Source of the DNA: Clostridiales bacterium | GTDB lineage: Bacteria > Bacillota > Clostridia > Oscillospirales > Oscillospiraceae | Reading direction: 5' to 3' | Length of the DNA: 35,193 bases | Assembly (NCBI GenBank): GCA_019418625.1 | Contig: DYBL01000017.1 | Span: 1-35,193, forward strand | Shown here: in pieces, positions 15,075 through 23,572 of the stretch | Layout of the letters: each line of letters opens with the position of its first letter | How positions within the stretch are numbered: the stretch's first letter is position 1 | Position numbers and translations under genes: made by a program | Notes under the pieces: generated by a model | Seen by the model: the letters and a program-made list of their open reading frames with translations, nothing else | What the model was told of the DNA's origin: nothing | Database searches by the model: none

Positions 15075-16907
15075 TCAGGGCTCCTCCGGCGTCACCACGA
15101 TGATGGTGCTGCCGTCGCCCTGCTGGGGTTCACTGGGGGTCTGGGGCTCCTGGGCGGCAGGGGCGTCCGGCGTATCGGGCACAGTGGTGCCGGCGGCCGG
15201 GTCCTGGGGCTCGGTGATCTCCGCGCCGCCGGAGGCGGGGGTCTCCGGCAGGGCCGGGCCACGGGAGATGACCTTGTTGCGGACCTTGTAGTCGCTGGTG
15301 GCCTCATAGGTGCTGGAGATGAGCTTGCCGTCGGCGTCGTAGACGTTGCGGTAGCTCTTGACCTTGTAGCCGGTGTAGGGGGTGGTGGTGACCTTCTCCG
15401 TGCCGGCGGGCAGGGTCTCGTCGTCCTTGTACACGGTCTCCCACGGCGTGGTGGAGAGCACCTCGTTGGTCATCTTCACGCTGGTGCCGTCCACATTGGT
15501 GCCCAGGATCTTGATGGTCAGGTATCCGCCGGAGTAGGAGGTGACGATCTTGATGGGGTAGTTGGTGTTGTTGGTGAACTTGTAGTCCGGGCCGCCCCAG
15601 GACACCGTGGCGTCCATGCCCCAGTCGATGTAGGCGGGGACATAGCGGTGGGCATAGCGCTCGGTGATCTCCAGGTTGGAGCGCAGGCAGGCGTAGTAGA
15701 GGGTGGAGGAGGTCTGGCACACGCCGCCGCCCACCTCGTCCACGGTCTCGCCCTGGACATAGGCGGGCGCCGCCTGATAGCCCTTGGCGGTGGTGCGCTG
15801 GCCGGTGGTGGCGTTGTAGGAGAACACGTCCCCCGTGTTGAGCACCACGCCGTTGCAGGCGGCGGCGGAGAGCTTCACGTTGTTGATGCGGGCGGCGGTG
15901 CCGGAGACGTGGGTGCGGCACTGGCCCAGCACATCCCGGAACAAAACGCCCTGGAGCTCCTCGGCGGTGACGGCGGGCAGCTCCACCGTTGCGTCCAGGG
16001 TGACGGTCTCGCCGGGGGCGGCTGCGTCCAGCGCTGCCTGGGCGGCGGTCACGTCAAACTCCGCGCCGATGCGCTCGGGGATGATGGAGTCCGTGGCGGC
16101 GTCGTATCCGGCGTTTTTCACGTCGCCGGCGGTGGCGTCGTGGATGGCCTGGGCGGTCATGGTCTTGGCGGGGAGGATCTTGGCGTCGGCCACATAGATC
16201 CGGCCGGGATCCTCGGCGGTGACATTGCTGAAAAAGAGCTTGGTGTCCTCCGCCAGGGCGGCGGGGGAGACGGAAAGGCCGTTCTGGGCCAGGGTCACCT
16301 GCAAGCCGTTTTCGTCCACGGTGTAGGCCGTGTCCTGGGGCTCCTTGGAAAACTGCCCGCTCAGCTGCTCCATCTGAGATTGGAAGATATCCTCCTCCGG
16401 CTCCAGTGTGATGCCCTTGGCGCCCCTGGAGCCAAACAGGCAGCCCAGATAGTTCCAGCCACGGGTGAAGAAGCCCGTCTGCACCTGGGCCAGGTCAAAG
16501 ACCAGCTGTGCGTCGTTCTCATAGTCCAGCGCCTCCGTCACGCCCAGCTCTGCATAGGTCACGGTGGCGGCGGGAGCTTCGTCGTAGAGGATCTCTCCCT
16601 CGGGGGCGGATACGCCGTCGCCGGTCTTGTCGGGCAGGGGCAGGTAAAATTCCACCTGCCGTCCCGGCAGCTCCGCGCGCAGGCGCTCGGCGGCCTCGGC
16701 CACCGTGCAGCCGGCCACATCTACATCGTTGATGGTGGTGTTGGGGTAAAAGACCTCCAGGGAGCCTGCGTAGGCGCACAGGCCCAGATAGGCGGCGCAG
16801 AGCACCGCCAGAAGGATCCCGATGACGATCAGCGGCTTCTTTCCGCCCTTTTTCAGCCGGGCTCCGCCGCTCTTTTGCACCATGGCGGTGTTGTCCATCT
16901 CTTCCAT
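15075..16907 (-). CDS. VanW-domain, peptidoglycan-binding-like membrane protein
   Basis: The 610-residue product has an N-terminal membrane anchor (about 25-47, PLIVIGILLAVLCAAYLGLCAYA). Two repeats of the PG_binding_4 type follow (about 50-320, TINDVDVAGCTVAEAAERLRAEL). The VanW domain covers about 330-480 (NNVKLSAAACNGVVLNTGDVFSYN, GGGVCQTSSTLYYACL). A G5-like tail precedes a Pro/Thr/Glu-rich end. VanW occurs in vancomycin-resistance clusters of some enterococci, but proteins of this architecture are common in Clostridia and do not imply resistance; the biochemical role is unknown. The product is probably extracellular and attached to the membrane. ATG at 16907 has AGGAGG upstream. It is transcribed alone and ends at the shared terminator. 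Confidence 0.9.
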   Translation of the reverse strand: MEEMDNTAMVQKSGGARLKKGGKKPLIVIGILLAVLCAAYLGLCAYAGSLEVFYPNTTINDVDVAGCTVAEAAERLRAELPGRQVEFYLPLPDKTGDGVSAPEGEILYDEAPAATVTYAELGVTEALDYENDAQLVFDLAQVQTGFFTRGWNYLGCLFGSRGAKGITLEPEEDIFQSQMEQLSGQFSKEPQDTAYTVDENGLQVTLAQNGLSVSPAALAEDTKLFFSNVTAEDPGRIYVADAKILPAKTMTAQAIHDATAGDVKNAGYDAATDSIIPERIGAEFDVTAAQAALDAAAPGETVTLDATVELPAVTAEELQGVLFRDVLGQCRTHVSGTAARINNVKLSAAACNGVVLNTGDVFSYNATTGQRTTAKGYQAAPAYVQGETVDEVGGGVCQTSSTLYYACLRSNLEITERYAHRYVPAYIDWGMDATVSWGGPDYKFTNNTNYPIKIVTSYSGGYLTIKILGTNVDGTSVKMTNEVLSTTPWETVYKDDETLPAGTEKVTTTPYTGYKVKSYRNVYDADGKLISSTYEATSDYKVRNKVISRGPALPETPASGGAEITEPQDPAAGTTVPDTPDAPAAQEPQTPSEPQQGDGSTIIVVTPEEP

Positions 16908-16979
16908 GACGCGTCCTCCTGTTGCTGCGTTTGAGGGAAAGCGGGCCGTTTTGTGGGGACGCCTTCTCCATTTTCTCTT

Positions 16980-16988
16980 ATTTTAGCA
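16980..16988 (-). promoter_or_regulatory. Extended -10 promoter of the VanW gene
   Basis: The minus strand reads TGCTAAAAT, a TAAAAT -10 with the TGn extension, about 70 bases upstream of the start. The -35 position is weak. Confidence 0.45.
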
Positions 16989-17034
16989 CAGATCCGTGGG
17001 AGAAAGCATTACAATCCCATTACAACCGGGCCCA

Positions 17035-17835
17035 TCAGGAGGACTTCCGCCCCTTGGGGATGCGGATGGTGAGGAAAATAGCCTCGTCCGTGTCCTGGCG
17101 GTCGGTGACCGCGTCCACCCCCGCCTGGCGGATGAGCTGGAGCCCCCGGTCCACGCTGTTGAGAAACAGCCGCACGTCCTTGATGATGTAGGTGCTGCGC
17201 CGCTGGGGCGGCGTGGACTGGATGGCCGTCAGCCGCCGCTCGATGTACTGCTCCGCCTGGGCCACGTTCAGGCGGTGCTCCGCCATGTACCGGGCGGCGG
17301 CCAGGCGCTCTTCCTCGTCCTCCAGCCGCAAAAGAGCCCGGGCGTGGCGCTCCGTGAGGGCGGCGGAGACCAAAATCTCCCGGCAGGGCGGGGACAGGCG
17401 CAAAAGCCGCAGCTTGTTGGCAAGGGCCGAGGGGGAGCGGCCCAGGGCTGCGGCGGCCTCCTCCTGGGTGGAGCCGGTCTTTTTCAGGTAGGCGGCGATG
17501 GCGGCGGCCTCTTCAAAATAGTGCAGGTCCCGGCGCTGGAGGTTTTCCACCAGGGCCAGCAGGGCGGAGCGGCGGTCGTCGGCCTCCGTCTCCAGACAGG
17601 GCACCCGGCTAAGACCCGCCAGCTTGGCCGCCCGCAGCCGCCGCTCCCCGGCCACCAGCTCCCAGCCCGTGGCCGTACGGCGCACGGTCAGCGGCTGCAA
17701 AATACCGTGGCGGCGGATGGAGTCCGCCAGGTCCCGGATGCCCGCTTCCTCAAATACCTGCCGGGGCTGCATGGGATTGGGGCGGATAGACTCCGTGGGC
17801 AGCTCCAGAACCCGGCGTTTCGTCCTGTGGATCAC
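17035..17835 (-). CDS. Noc-like second ParB protein
   Basis: The 266-residue ParB-family protein starts at GTG 17835, with AAAGGAGG seven to eight bases upstream. Its ParB/Srx domain carries GERRLRA (63-69) and ENLQRRDLHYFEEA (97-110). The helix-turn-helix (about 122-147, TQEEAAAALGRSPSALANKL) differs in its recognition residues from ParB at 2179-3072 (SPSALANKL against SRSAVANAL). In Firmicutes a second ParB paralogue is usually Noc, the nucleoid occlusion factor. However, the membrane-binding amphipathic helix at the B. subtilis Noc N-terminus is absent here: the ParB fold begins almost at residue 8. It also lies 14 kb from parAB rather than next to it. Noc is the best guess, but an unrelated ParB-like regulator is possible. 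Confidence 0.82.
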   Translation of the reverse strand: MIHRTKRRVLELPTESIRPNPMQPRQVFEEAGIRDLADSIRRHGILQPLTVRRTATGWELVAGERRLRAAKLAGLSRVPCLETEADDRRSALLALVENLQRRDLHYFEEAAAIAAYLKKTGSTQEEAAAALGRSPSALANKLRLLRLSPPCREILVSAALTERHARALLRLEDEEERLAAARYMAEHRLNVAQAEQYIERRLTAIQSTPPQRRSTYIIKDVRLFLNSVDRGLQLIRQAGVDAVTDRQDTDEAIFLTIRIPKGRKSS

Positions 17836-17918
17836 AGGGCTCACCTCCTTTGTTTTCCCCATTGTACGGCCTCCGGGGAAAAAAGAGGGGAGAACCGTGT
17901 CGAACGTCCAAAAGGCGT

Positions 17919-17949
17919 GAAAAAAAGCGCGCGGCCTGGGGCCGCGCGC
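17919..17949 (-). terminator. Terminator of the DUF1836-DegV-PrmA-transporter operon
   Basis: On the minus strand GCGCGCGGCC (17940-17949) pairs with GGCCGCGCGC (17927-17936) around a three-base loop, followed by seven to eight T. It is a strong intrinsic terminator 24 bases beyond the transporter stop. Confidence 0.9.
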
Positions 17950-17972
17950 GGGAAAACAGGGGAACAGCGTCT

Positions 17973-18968
17973 TTATTTGGAGGCTTCCGCGCCCTCGGCG
18001 GAGGCGTGGGCCGCCGCCCAGGCCCGGCCGGGCGCCGTGGCATGGAGGACCTTCACGATCACGGCGGTGGTGGCCTGCAAAAAGAGGGGCGAGAACGCCA
18101 CCGGGAACAGCACGTCCGAGGGGAAGTAGGCGATGGCCAGCACGGACCCGGCGGCGATGTTGCGGATGCCGGAGTTGAGGGACATGGTCACCAGGGTGGG
18201 GAAGTCCACGCCCATGGCCCGCCCGGCCCAGTACCCCAGGAAAAAGCCCAGCAGGCACAGGGCGAATACCGCCGCGATGACCCGGGCCAGCGTGGGGGTG
18301 ATGTCCCGGAGGAAAGGGGCGCAGCCGGTGGCGTTGGCCAGCACCAGCACCAGCATGGTGAGCTTGGCGTAGGGGGCCAGCCGGGGCTTTAAGGTGCGGG
18401 CCACCCGGCCTTTTGAGCAGTGGTACATGGTCATGGCGATGAGGGCCGGGATGGCCACCATGATCATCAAATCGCCCATCATGCCCATGGTGTCCATCTC
18501 CACCACACTGCCCACCAAAAGCCGCAGCGTCAGGGGGATGACAAAGGGGGCCAGCAGCGTATCCAGCAGCACCACGGAAAGGCACAGCGTGGTGTTGCCG
18601 CCGCCCAGAGACACCCACATGAGGGACGCAACGCCCGTAGGGATGGCGTATTCCAGCACCAGACCCGTGGTGAACAGGGGCGCGTCGGGGAAGAGGAGGG
18701 AGCCTGCCGCCAGGGTCAAAAGGGGCATGGCGATGTGCAGCAGGCCGAAGATGACCACCACCGGCAGGGGGTGGAGCACGACCTCCTTCATTTCCTTGAA
18801 GCCGCCGCCCAGGCTGTTGGCAAAGGTCATGAAGGCGAACAGCACCATGGTGTAGTCGTTGATGGGGGAGAATACGTCCGGCAGGGCGATGCCCACCAGC
18901 ACGAACGCCACGATGAGCACCGCCATGTGCCGGCCCAGGAAGGCGTCCAGTTTTTCCATTGGTCTCAA
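17973..18968 (-). CDS. Bile acid:sodium symporter (BASS) family transporter
   Basis: The 331-residue polytopic membrane protein has about nine to ten membrane segments. It resembles the BASS/SBF fold: LVGIALPDVF near the start, EYAIPTGVASLMWVSLGGGN in the middle and SLNSGIRNIAAGSVLAIAYF late, where conserved polar residues break the helices at the sodium sites. Substrate cannot be inferred; members move bile acids, pantoate, pyruvate or other organic anions. The frame opens at TTG 18968 with GAGG eight bases upstream; the next ATG (18959) is 17 bases from that site, so TTG is preferred. It is 10 bases after prmA and last in the operon. The link to PrmA is probably positional, not functional. 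Confidence 0.85.
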   Translation of the reverse strand: MRPMEKLDAFLGRHMAVLIVAFVLVGIALPDVFSPINDYTMVLFAFMTFANSLGGGFKEMKEVVLHPLPVVVIFGLLHIAMPLLTLAAGSLLFPDAPLFTTGLVLEYAIPTGVASLMWVSLGGGNTTLCLSVVLLDTLLAPFVIPLTLRLLVGSVVEMDTMGMMGDLMIMVAIPALIAMTMYHCSKGRVARTLKPRLAPYAKLTMLVLVLANATGCAPFLRDITPTLARVIAAVFALCLLGFFLGYWAGRAMGVDFPTLVTMSLNSGIRNIAAGSVLAIAYFPSDVLFPVAFSPLFLQATTAVIVKVLHATAPGRAWAAAHASAEGAEASK

Positions 18969-18978
18969 GGGGATTTCC

Positions 18979-19980
18979 TCACTTTTTTGCTTCGTTCAGT
19001 TCACTTTTGCGGCAGCAGAGGAAGCAGAACCAGCCCTGGTCCTCGTGCCGCTCCAGAATAGCGAGACCCGCAGCTTCCAGCGCAGCGGCCACCTCCTCGG
19101 CCCGGTCGTCGATGATGCCGGAGCAGAGGAACCGCCCGCCGGGGGCCATGAGACCGTCCACGGCGCCGGAGAGGGCGATGATCACGTCCGCCACGATGTT
19201 GGCCACCACCAGGTCGAACCCGGCGCCCATGGCCTGCTGGACCGCCCGGTCGGAGAGGATGTCTCCCGCCAGCACGGTGTAGGTGTCCTTGCCGATGCCG
19301 TTCATGGCGGCGTTTTCGTAGGCCACGTCCAGGCACTTGTCGTCAATGTCCACGGCCACGGCCCGCTTTGCGCCCAGCTTCAGCGCGGCGATGGAGAGGA
19401 TGCCGCTGCCGCAGCCCAGATCCGCCACGGTGCAGCCGGGGGCAACGATGCGCTCCAGGGCCTCCAGGCAAAGGCGGGTGGTGGCGTGGGATCCGGTGCC
19501 GAAGGTGAGGCCCGGCTCCAGGATGAGACTCACCCGGCTCTCCAGGGCCTTTTGCACGGCGGGGTCGTCCTGCTCCCACTGGGGCACCACCAAAAGCCGC
19601 TGGCCGATCTCCATGGGCTTATAGTACTGCTTCCAGTTGTTCTCCCAGTCGGACTCCTCCATGGTGTCCATGGTCAAAAGGAGGGACCCGCAGTCCGTGT
19701 GCCGGGCCTTCAGGTCCTCCAGCGCCAATCGCACCCGGGCCAGGGTGGAAAAGCCCTCGTCCCCGGACTCCAAGTAGAACGTCACGCGGGAGCGGCCCTG
19801 CATGCGCCGCTCCAGGTCCTCGTCCACATAGTCCCAGTACTGGTGGTTGTTTTCCAGAAAGTCCTGGAATTCCTCTTCGTCGTCAATGACCACGCCGTCG
19901 ATGCCCAGGGCGGAGAGCATGGTCTCCACGGTCTCCAGCCCCGCGTGGGTGGTGTCGATGTGCAGTTCCAGCCACTTCAT
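18979..19980 (-). CDS. prmA: Ribosomal protein L11 methyltransferase PrmA
   Basis: It trimethylates ribosomal protein L11 using S-adenosylmethionine. The 333-residue product has the N-terminal L11-recognition domain (MKWLELHIDT), the linker motif WENNWKQYYKPMEIG, FGTGSHATT (160-168), the SAM-binding ADLGCGSG (186-193) and the NIVADVI segment of the catalytic core. ATG at 19980 has GAGGTG upstream. The gene follows degV by four bases and precedes the transporter by 10. Confidence 0.95.
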   Translation of the reverse strand: MKWLELHIDTTHAGLETVETMLSALGIDGVVIDDEEEFQDFLENNHQYWDYVDEDLERRMQGRSRVTFYLESGDEGFSTLARVRLALEDLKARHTDCGSLLLTMDTMEESDWENNWKQYYKPMEIGQRLLVVPQWEQDDPAVQKALESRVSLILEPGLTFGTGSHATTRLCLEALERIVAPGCTVADLGCGSGILSIAALKLGAKRAVAVDIDDKCLDVAYENAAMNGIGKDTYTVLAGDILSDRAVQQAMGAGFDLVVANIVADVIIALSGAVDGLMAPGGRFLCSGIIDDRAEEVAAALEAAGLAILERHEDQGWFCFLCCRKSELNEAKK

Positions 19981-19984
19981 ATGC

Positions 19985-20857
19985 TCACCTCTTGCTTCCC
20001 ACGAAGAACAGGGCCACCGTGCCGGGGCCGGAGTGGTTGCCGATGACGGGGCCCACGAAGTTGAGGTGGATGTCGTGGTTGCCGAACCGGCGGACGATCT
20101 CGTCGGCCACCAGCAGCGCGTCGCCCTCGCAGTCGCCGTGGCTGATGAACACGGTGCCGTGGGCGGGGTCCACGGCGGTCTCGGCCATCCGGTCCACCAG
20201 GGCCGTGAGGGAGGCCTTGCGGCCCCGGGCCTTGGAAACGGGGGTCAGGTGGCCGCCGTCGTCCACGTGCATGACGGGCTTGATGGCAAGCATGGTGCCG
20301 AAGAGGGCCGTGGTGGCGCTGATGCGGCCGCCGCGCTTGAGGTGGTTCAGGTCGTCCACGGTAAACCAGTGGCAGATGTTTCCCTTGGTGGCCTCGGCGA
20401 AGGAGCGCACCTCACCGATGGAGTGGCCCTCCCGCTTCTGCTGGACGCACAGGTACAGCAAAAGGCCCTGGCCCAGGGAGGCGCACAGGGAGTCCACCAC
20501 GAAGATGCGCGCGTCGGGGAACTCTGTGCGCAGGTCGTCCGCAGCGATGACGGCGGACTGGTAGGTGGTGGAGAGGGCGGAGGAAAAGCCGATATACAAA
20601 ATGTCCTTGCCCTGGGCGAGGATGGGCCGCATGGCCGCCTCGAACTCGCCCACGCTGACGGCGGAGGTGGTGGCCATCTCGCCGCCGCGGATGCGGGCGT
20701 AGAAGTCCTCAAAGCCGATGTCCCGGCCGTCCAGCCAGTTTTGATAGAGGTGCTCGCCCATGTGAAGGCTCAGAGGCACCACGTCCAGCTCCAGCTCCCG
20801 GGCCATCTGGTCCGTCAGGTCGCAGCAGCTGTCCGTCATGATCACAAAATCCCGCAT
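19985..20857 (-). CDS. DegV family fatty acid-binding protein
   Basis: The 290-residue product opens MRDFVIMTDSCCDLT, the DegV N-terminal pattern. It also has SQPSVGEF-like sequence TTSAVSVGEF, GFSSALSTTYQSA (fatty-acid headgroup region) and DDLNHLKRGGRIS, the conserved family block. DegV/FakB proteins bind a fatty acid and present it to the FakA kinase for phospholipid synthesis; fakA is not in this window. Its ribosome binding site (GGAG) lies inside the end of the DUF1836 gene, three bases of gap away, which points to coupling. Confidence 0.93.
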   Translation of the reverse strand: MRDFVIMTDSCCDLTDQMARELELDVVPLSLHMGEHLYQNWLDGRDIGFEDFYARIRGGEMATTSAVSVGEFEAAMRPILAQGKDILYIGFSSALSTTYQSAVIAADDLRTEFPDARIFVVDSLCASLGQGLLLYLCVQQKREGHSIGEVRSFAEATKGNICHWFTVDDLNHLKRGGRISATTALFGTMLAIKPVMHVDDGGHLTPVSKARGRKASLTALVDRMAETAVDPAHGTVFISHGDCEGDALLVADEIVRRFGNHDIHLNFVGPVIGNHSGPGTVALFFVGSKR

Positions 20858-20860
20858 AGA

Positions 20861-21415
20861 TTAGTCCCGCTCCTTTTCCTTTTTGATTTTTTTGGACGTT
20901 CCTTCCGGCTCCTGCCGCGCCCGCAGCAAGGACACGTACCGGCTGGAGGCCGCGCCGGCGGCATAGCTGATGAGGGCGAAGTGGATGGCGGCGTCCGCCA
21001 GATCCTCCTGCTCGCCCCGCTCCTCCATCTCCTGGGCGGTGAGAGTCAGCGCCTTGTCAAGACTTGCGCAGAAGGCGGCGTAACCGGCCTCCACGCTGCG
21101 GCGGCCCTGCAGCTCCTCCCGGATGAGAAGGTCCATGTCCCGGGTGGACATGACGTGCTTGAGCACACAGATGGCGGTCAGATATGCCAGATGCTCCCGG
21201 TTGTATTTCTTGCCTGCGGCCCGGGGCACCAGGCCGCCTTTCGTGTAGTTGTTGACCATGGCGGCGGTGAGGGCGTCCTCATCGTCAAAGCGGATCACCT
21301 GCCGGTCCATATAGCTGAGGACCTGATCCATATACAGGGCAAAATCCGGCAGCTGTTCCCAGGGCACGGGCCGCTGGGAGCGCAGCTGCGCCAGAAAGTC
21401 GGACGGCTGTTCCAT
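20861..21415 (-). CDS. DUF1836 domain protein (putative HTH regulator)
   Basis: The 184-residue product carries the DUF1836 pattern LTAAMVNNYTKGGLVPRAAGKKYNREHLAYLTAI (about residues 49-84). It resembles a MerR-type winged helix: a helix-turn-helix followed by a KKY..EHL segment. A helical C-terminal half ends in a lysine-rich tail (KKIKKEKERD). The function of the family is not established, and a DNA-binding regulator is the usual inference. ATG at 21415 has AAAGGAGG about ten bases upstream. It leads the DegV-PrmA-transporter operon, behind a promoter at 21460-21488. Confidence 0.82.
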   Translation of the reverse strand: MEQPSDFLAQLRSQRPVPWEQLPDFALYMDQVLSYMDRQVIRFDDEDALTAAMVNNYTKGGLVPRAAGKKYNREHLAYLTAICVLKHVMSTRDMDLLIREELQGRRSVEAGYAAFCASLDKALTLTAQEMEERGEQEDLADAAIHFALISYAAGAASSRYVSLLRARQEPEGTSKKIKKEKERD

Positions 21416-21459
21416 GCAGAGGTTTCCTCCTTTGTCGCATTCAAAACGATTTCCAACTC

Positions 21460-21488
21460 AGTATAGCACCTGCATATGATTGTGTAAA
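21460..21488 (-). promoter_or_regulatory. Promoter of the DUF1836-DegV-PrmA operon
   Basis: On the minus strand TTTACA (21483-21488) and TATACT (21460-21465) are separated by exactly 17 bases, about 45 bases upstream of the start. The promoter sits just after the mnmE stop (21527), where no clear terminator is visible, so some read-through from mnmE is possible. Confidence 0.75.
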
Positions 21489-21526
21489 CCGCCTTTTATC
21501 AAGTTGAGAATGAGTTTTCGAAGTGC

Positions 21527-22900
21527 TCATTTGCCCACGCAGAACCGGGAGAAAATACCGGAGACGATCTCTTCCCGGGCGGTGCGGCCGGTGAGCTGGC
21601 CCAGGGCGTCCAGGGCCTCCTCCACGTCGGTGAGCACCGCGTCGGGGGTGAAGCCGGCGTCCAGGGCCTCCCGGGCCCGCGCCACCGCCTCTGCTGCCCG
21701 GCGGGCGGCTGCCTGCTGGCGCACGTTGGTGAGGATGGAGCCGTCCGGGGCGTCTCCCTGCGGAAAGAGCTTTTCCACAGCCCGCTCCAGGGAGAAAACG
21801 TCTCCATGAAGGGCGCTGACCTCCACGGCTGCGGCGGGCTTTGGCAAAGCGGGGTCCGGGCGGTAGATAGCGCCTTGCCCCACGTTCAGGTCCTGTTTGT
21901 TCAAAACCAGGATCCACCGGGGGCACTGGGCGGCCAGGCGCAAGATCTCGCCGTCCGCCTCCGTCAGGGGGGCGGAGCCGTCCACCACCGCCAGGGCCAG
22001 GTCCGCCGAGGCCAGGGCTTGGCGGGAGCGCTCCACGCCCAGCTTTTCCACAGCGTCTTGCGTCTCGTGGATGCCGGCGGTGTCGATGAGCCGCAGCCGC
22101 ACCCCGCCGCATACCACGGATTCCTCCACCGTGTCCCGGGTGGTGCCGGGGATGTCGGTGACGATGGCCCGCTCATACCCGGCCAGGGCGTTCAAAAGGG
22201 AGGACTTGCCGGCGTTGGGCCGGCCCACGATAGCGGTTGCCACGCCCCGGCGCAGCACGTCGCCCCGGCGGCAGGTGGCAAGCAGCCGCTCCAGGGTATC
22301 GTGGGCGGCGGTCAGGGAGGCGGACACCTCCTCCGGGTGGATGTCGGGGATGTCCTCGTCCGGGTAGTCCACCACGGCGTAAAACCGGGTGGCGATGTCC
22401 AGCAGGGCGTCCGTCACCGCCTGGAAGTCCCGGCGCAATGAGCCGGAGAGCTGGGCGGCGGCGTTGCGGGCGGCAGCGGCGGTCTCCGCGTCGATGAGGT
22501 CCACCACGGCCTCCGCCTCCGTCAGGTCCAGCCGCCCGTTCAAAAAGGCCCGCTTGGTGAACTCGCCGGGGCCGGCTTGCCGGGCGCCGGCGGCGAAGAG
22601 GGCGCCCAGCAGCTGGCGCAGCACCACCGGGGAGCCGTGGCAGTGGAATTCGGCGCTGTCCTCGCCGGTGTAGCTGTGGGGGCCGGGGAAGGTGACGGCA
22701 AGGCCGTGGTCGATGACGCGGCCCTGGGCGTCCAGCATATGGCCCAGTACCATGGTCCGGGGCGTCAGGTCCGCCAGGGGGCGGCCGCTGTTTGCCCGGA
22801 ACACGGCGTCGCACAGGGAAAGGCACCCGTCTCCGGACACCCGGACGATGCCGATGGCGGTGGGGACGGTGCCGGTGGCGATGGCGGCGATCACGTCCAT
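21527..22900 (-). CDS. mnmE: tRNA modification GTPase MnmE
   Basis: With MnmG it modifies the wobble uridine of several tRNAs (cmnm5U). The 457-residue product has the N-terminal folate-binding domain (MDVIAAIATGTVPTAIGIVRVSG) and a helical domain interrupted by the G domain. G-domain motifs are G1 GRPNAGKSS (226-234), G2 TTRDT (253-257), G3 DTAG (273-276) and G4 NKQD (334-337). The C-terminal CVGK (454-457) is the invariant cysteine motif. Length matches B. subtilis (459). ATG at 22900 has AGGAG about eight bases upstream; the frame extends further but without homology. It overlaps the GNAT gene by 10 bases. mnmG is not in the window. Confidence 0.97.
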   Translation of the reverse strand: MDVIAAIATGTVPTAIGIVRVSGDGCLSLCDAVFRANSGRPLADLTPRTMVLGHMLDAQGRVIDHGLAVTFPGPHSYTGEDSAEFHCHGSPVVLRQLLGALFAAGARQAGPGEFTKRAFLNGRLDLTEAEAVVDLIDAETAAAARNAAAQLSGSLRRDFQAVTDALLDIATRFYAVVDYPDEDIPDIHPEEVSASLTAAHDTLERLLATCRRGDVLRRGVATAIVGRPNAGKSSLLNALAGYERAIVTDIPGTTRDTVEESVVCGGVRLRLIDTAGIHETQDAVEKLGVERSRQALASADLALAVVDGSAPLTEADGEILRLAAQCPRWILVLNKQDLNVGQGAIYRPDPALPKPAAAVEVSALHGDVFSLERAVEKLFPQGDAPDGSILTNVRQQAAARRAAEAVARAREALDAGFTPDAVLTDVEEALDALGQLTGRTAREEIVSGIFSRFCVGK

Positions 22901-23352
22901 GAGATCAGCTCCTTTTCCATGAGATAGTTGGTGAGGGTCACGCCCCGGCGCTGGACCTCGTGGGGCTCCACGGTCCGGTAGCCCCGGCGGGCGAAAAAGG
23001 GCCGGGCGGTCAAAGAGGCGTGGACGGTGATGCGCTGCCCGGTGCACTGGCGCTCCAGGGCGTCGCACAGCACGGTGCCCACGCCCCGGCGGGCATGGCG
23101 GGGGTGCACGTACAATAGATCCAGGTAGTCTCCCTCCAGTGAGGCAAAGCCCATGAGATCACCGTCCTCCTCCGCCAGCAAAAACGTCTGGCATTGGAGC
23201 CGCCGGGCCCAGGGGGCTTCGTCCGTGTCCGCGGGCGCCCAGGCGGAAAGCTGGGCGGGGGTGTAGTCTGCCCGGCAGAGGGTGTGGACGGATGTACGGA
23301 ACAAGTTCAGTACGGCGGGCAGGTCCGCGTGGGTGCACAGGCGAAGATCCAT
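22891..23352 (-). CDS. GNAT family N-acetyltransferase
   Basis: The 153-residue acetyltransferase has the GNAT core: DLMGFASLEGDYLDLLYVHPRHARRGVGTVL, with the acetyl-CoA pyrophosphate loop (RHARRGVG, about 90-97), and a late TARPFFARRGYRTVE motif. Substrate is unknown. ATG at 23352 has AAAGGAG upstream. Its 3' end overlaps the mnmE start by 10 bases, so the two are co-expressed from the promoter at 23403-23431. Confidence 0.9.
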   Translation of the reverse strand: MDLRLCTHADLPAVLNLFRTSVHTLCRADYTPAQLSAWAPADTDEAPWARRLQCQTFLLAEEDGDLMGFASLEGDYLDLLYVHPRHARRGVGTVLCDALERQCTGQRITVHASLTARPFFARRGYRTVEPHEVQRRGVTLTNYLMEKELISWT

Positions 23353-23402
23353 GGCGCGCTCCTTTCAAAATACGCTGTACGCTGGTACGATGCAAGGGGA
23401 CT

Positions 23403-23432
23403 ATTGTATCCGGCGGGCGGATTGATTACAAT
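23403..23432. promoter_or_regulatory. Superimposed divergent promoters for GNAT-mnmE and the SLH gene
   Basis: Plus strand: TTGTAT (23404-23409), 17 bases, TACAAT (23427-23432). Minus strand: TTGTAA (23426-23431), 17 bases, TACAAT (23403-23408). The -35 box of each promoter overlies the -10 box of the other, so two polymerases cannot bind together. The flanking ATTGTAT/ATACAAT arms (23403-23409, 23434-23440) add further symmetry. Confidence 0.7.
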
Positions 23433-23572
23433 CATACAATAAGGCTATCTTTTCCAGTAATGTTTCATTATAAAAGGATTGATGCCTCTTTGCAAGCTGG
23501 CAGATTTCCGGGGCCTCCCGCCGCAGGCCGTCTCCGGCGGTGGTCAGATACATTTTAAAAAGGAGAATGCGT

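Noticed and set aside
15075..16907. Vancomycin resistance gene because of the VanW domain
   Set aside because: The protein has the general clostridial PG-binding/VanW architecture, and no vanHAX genes are nearby.
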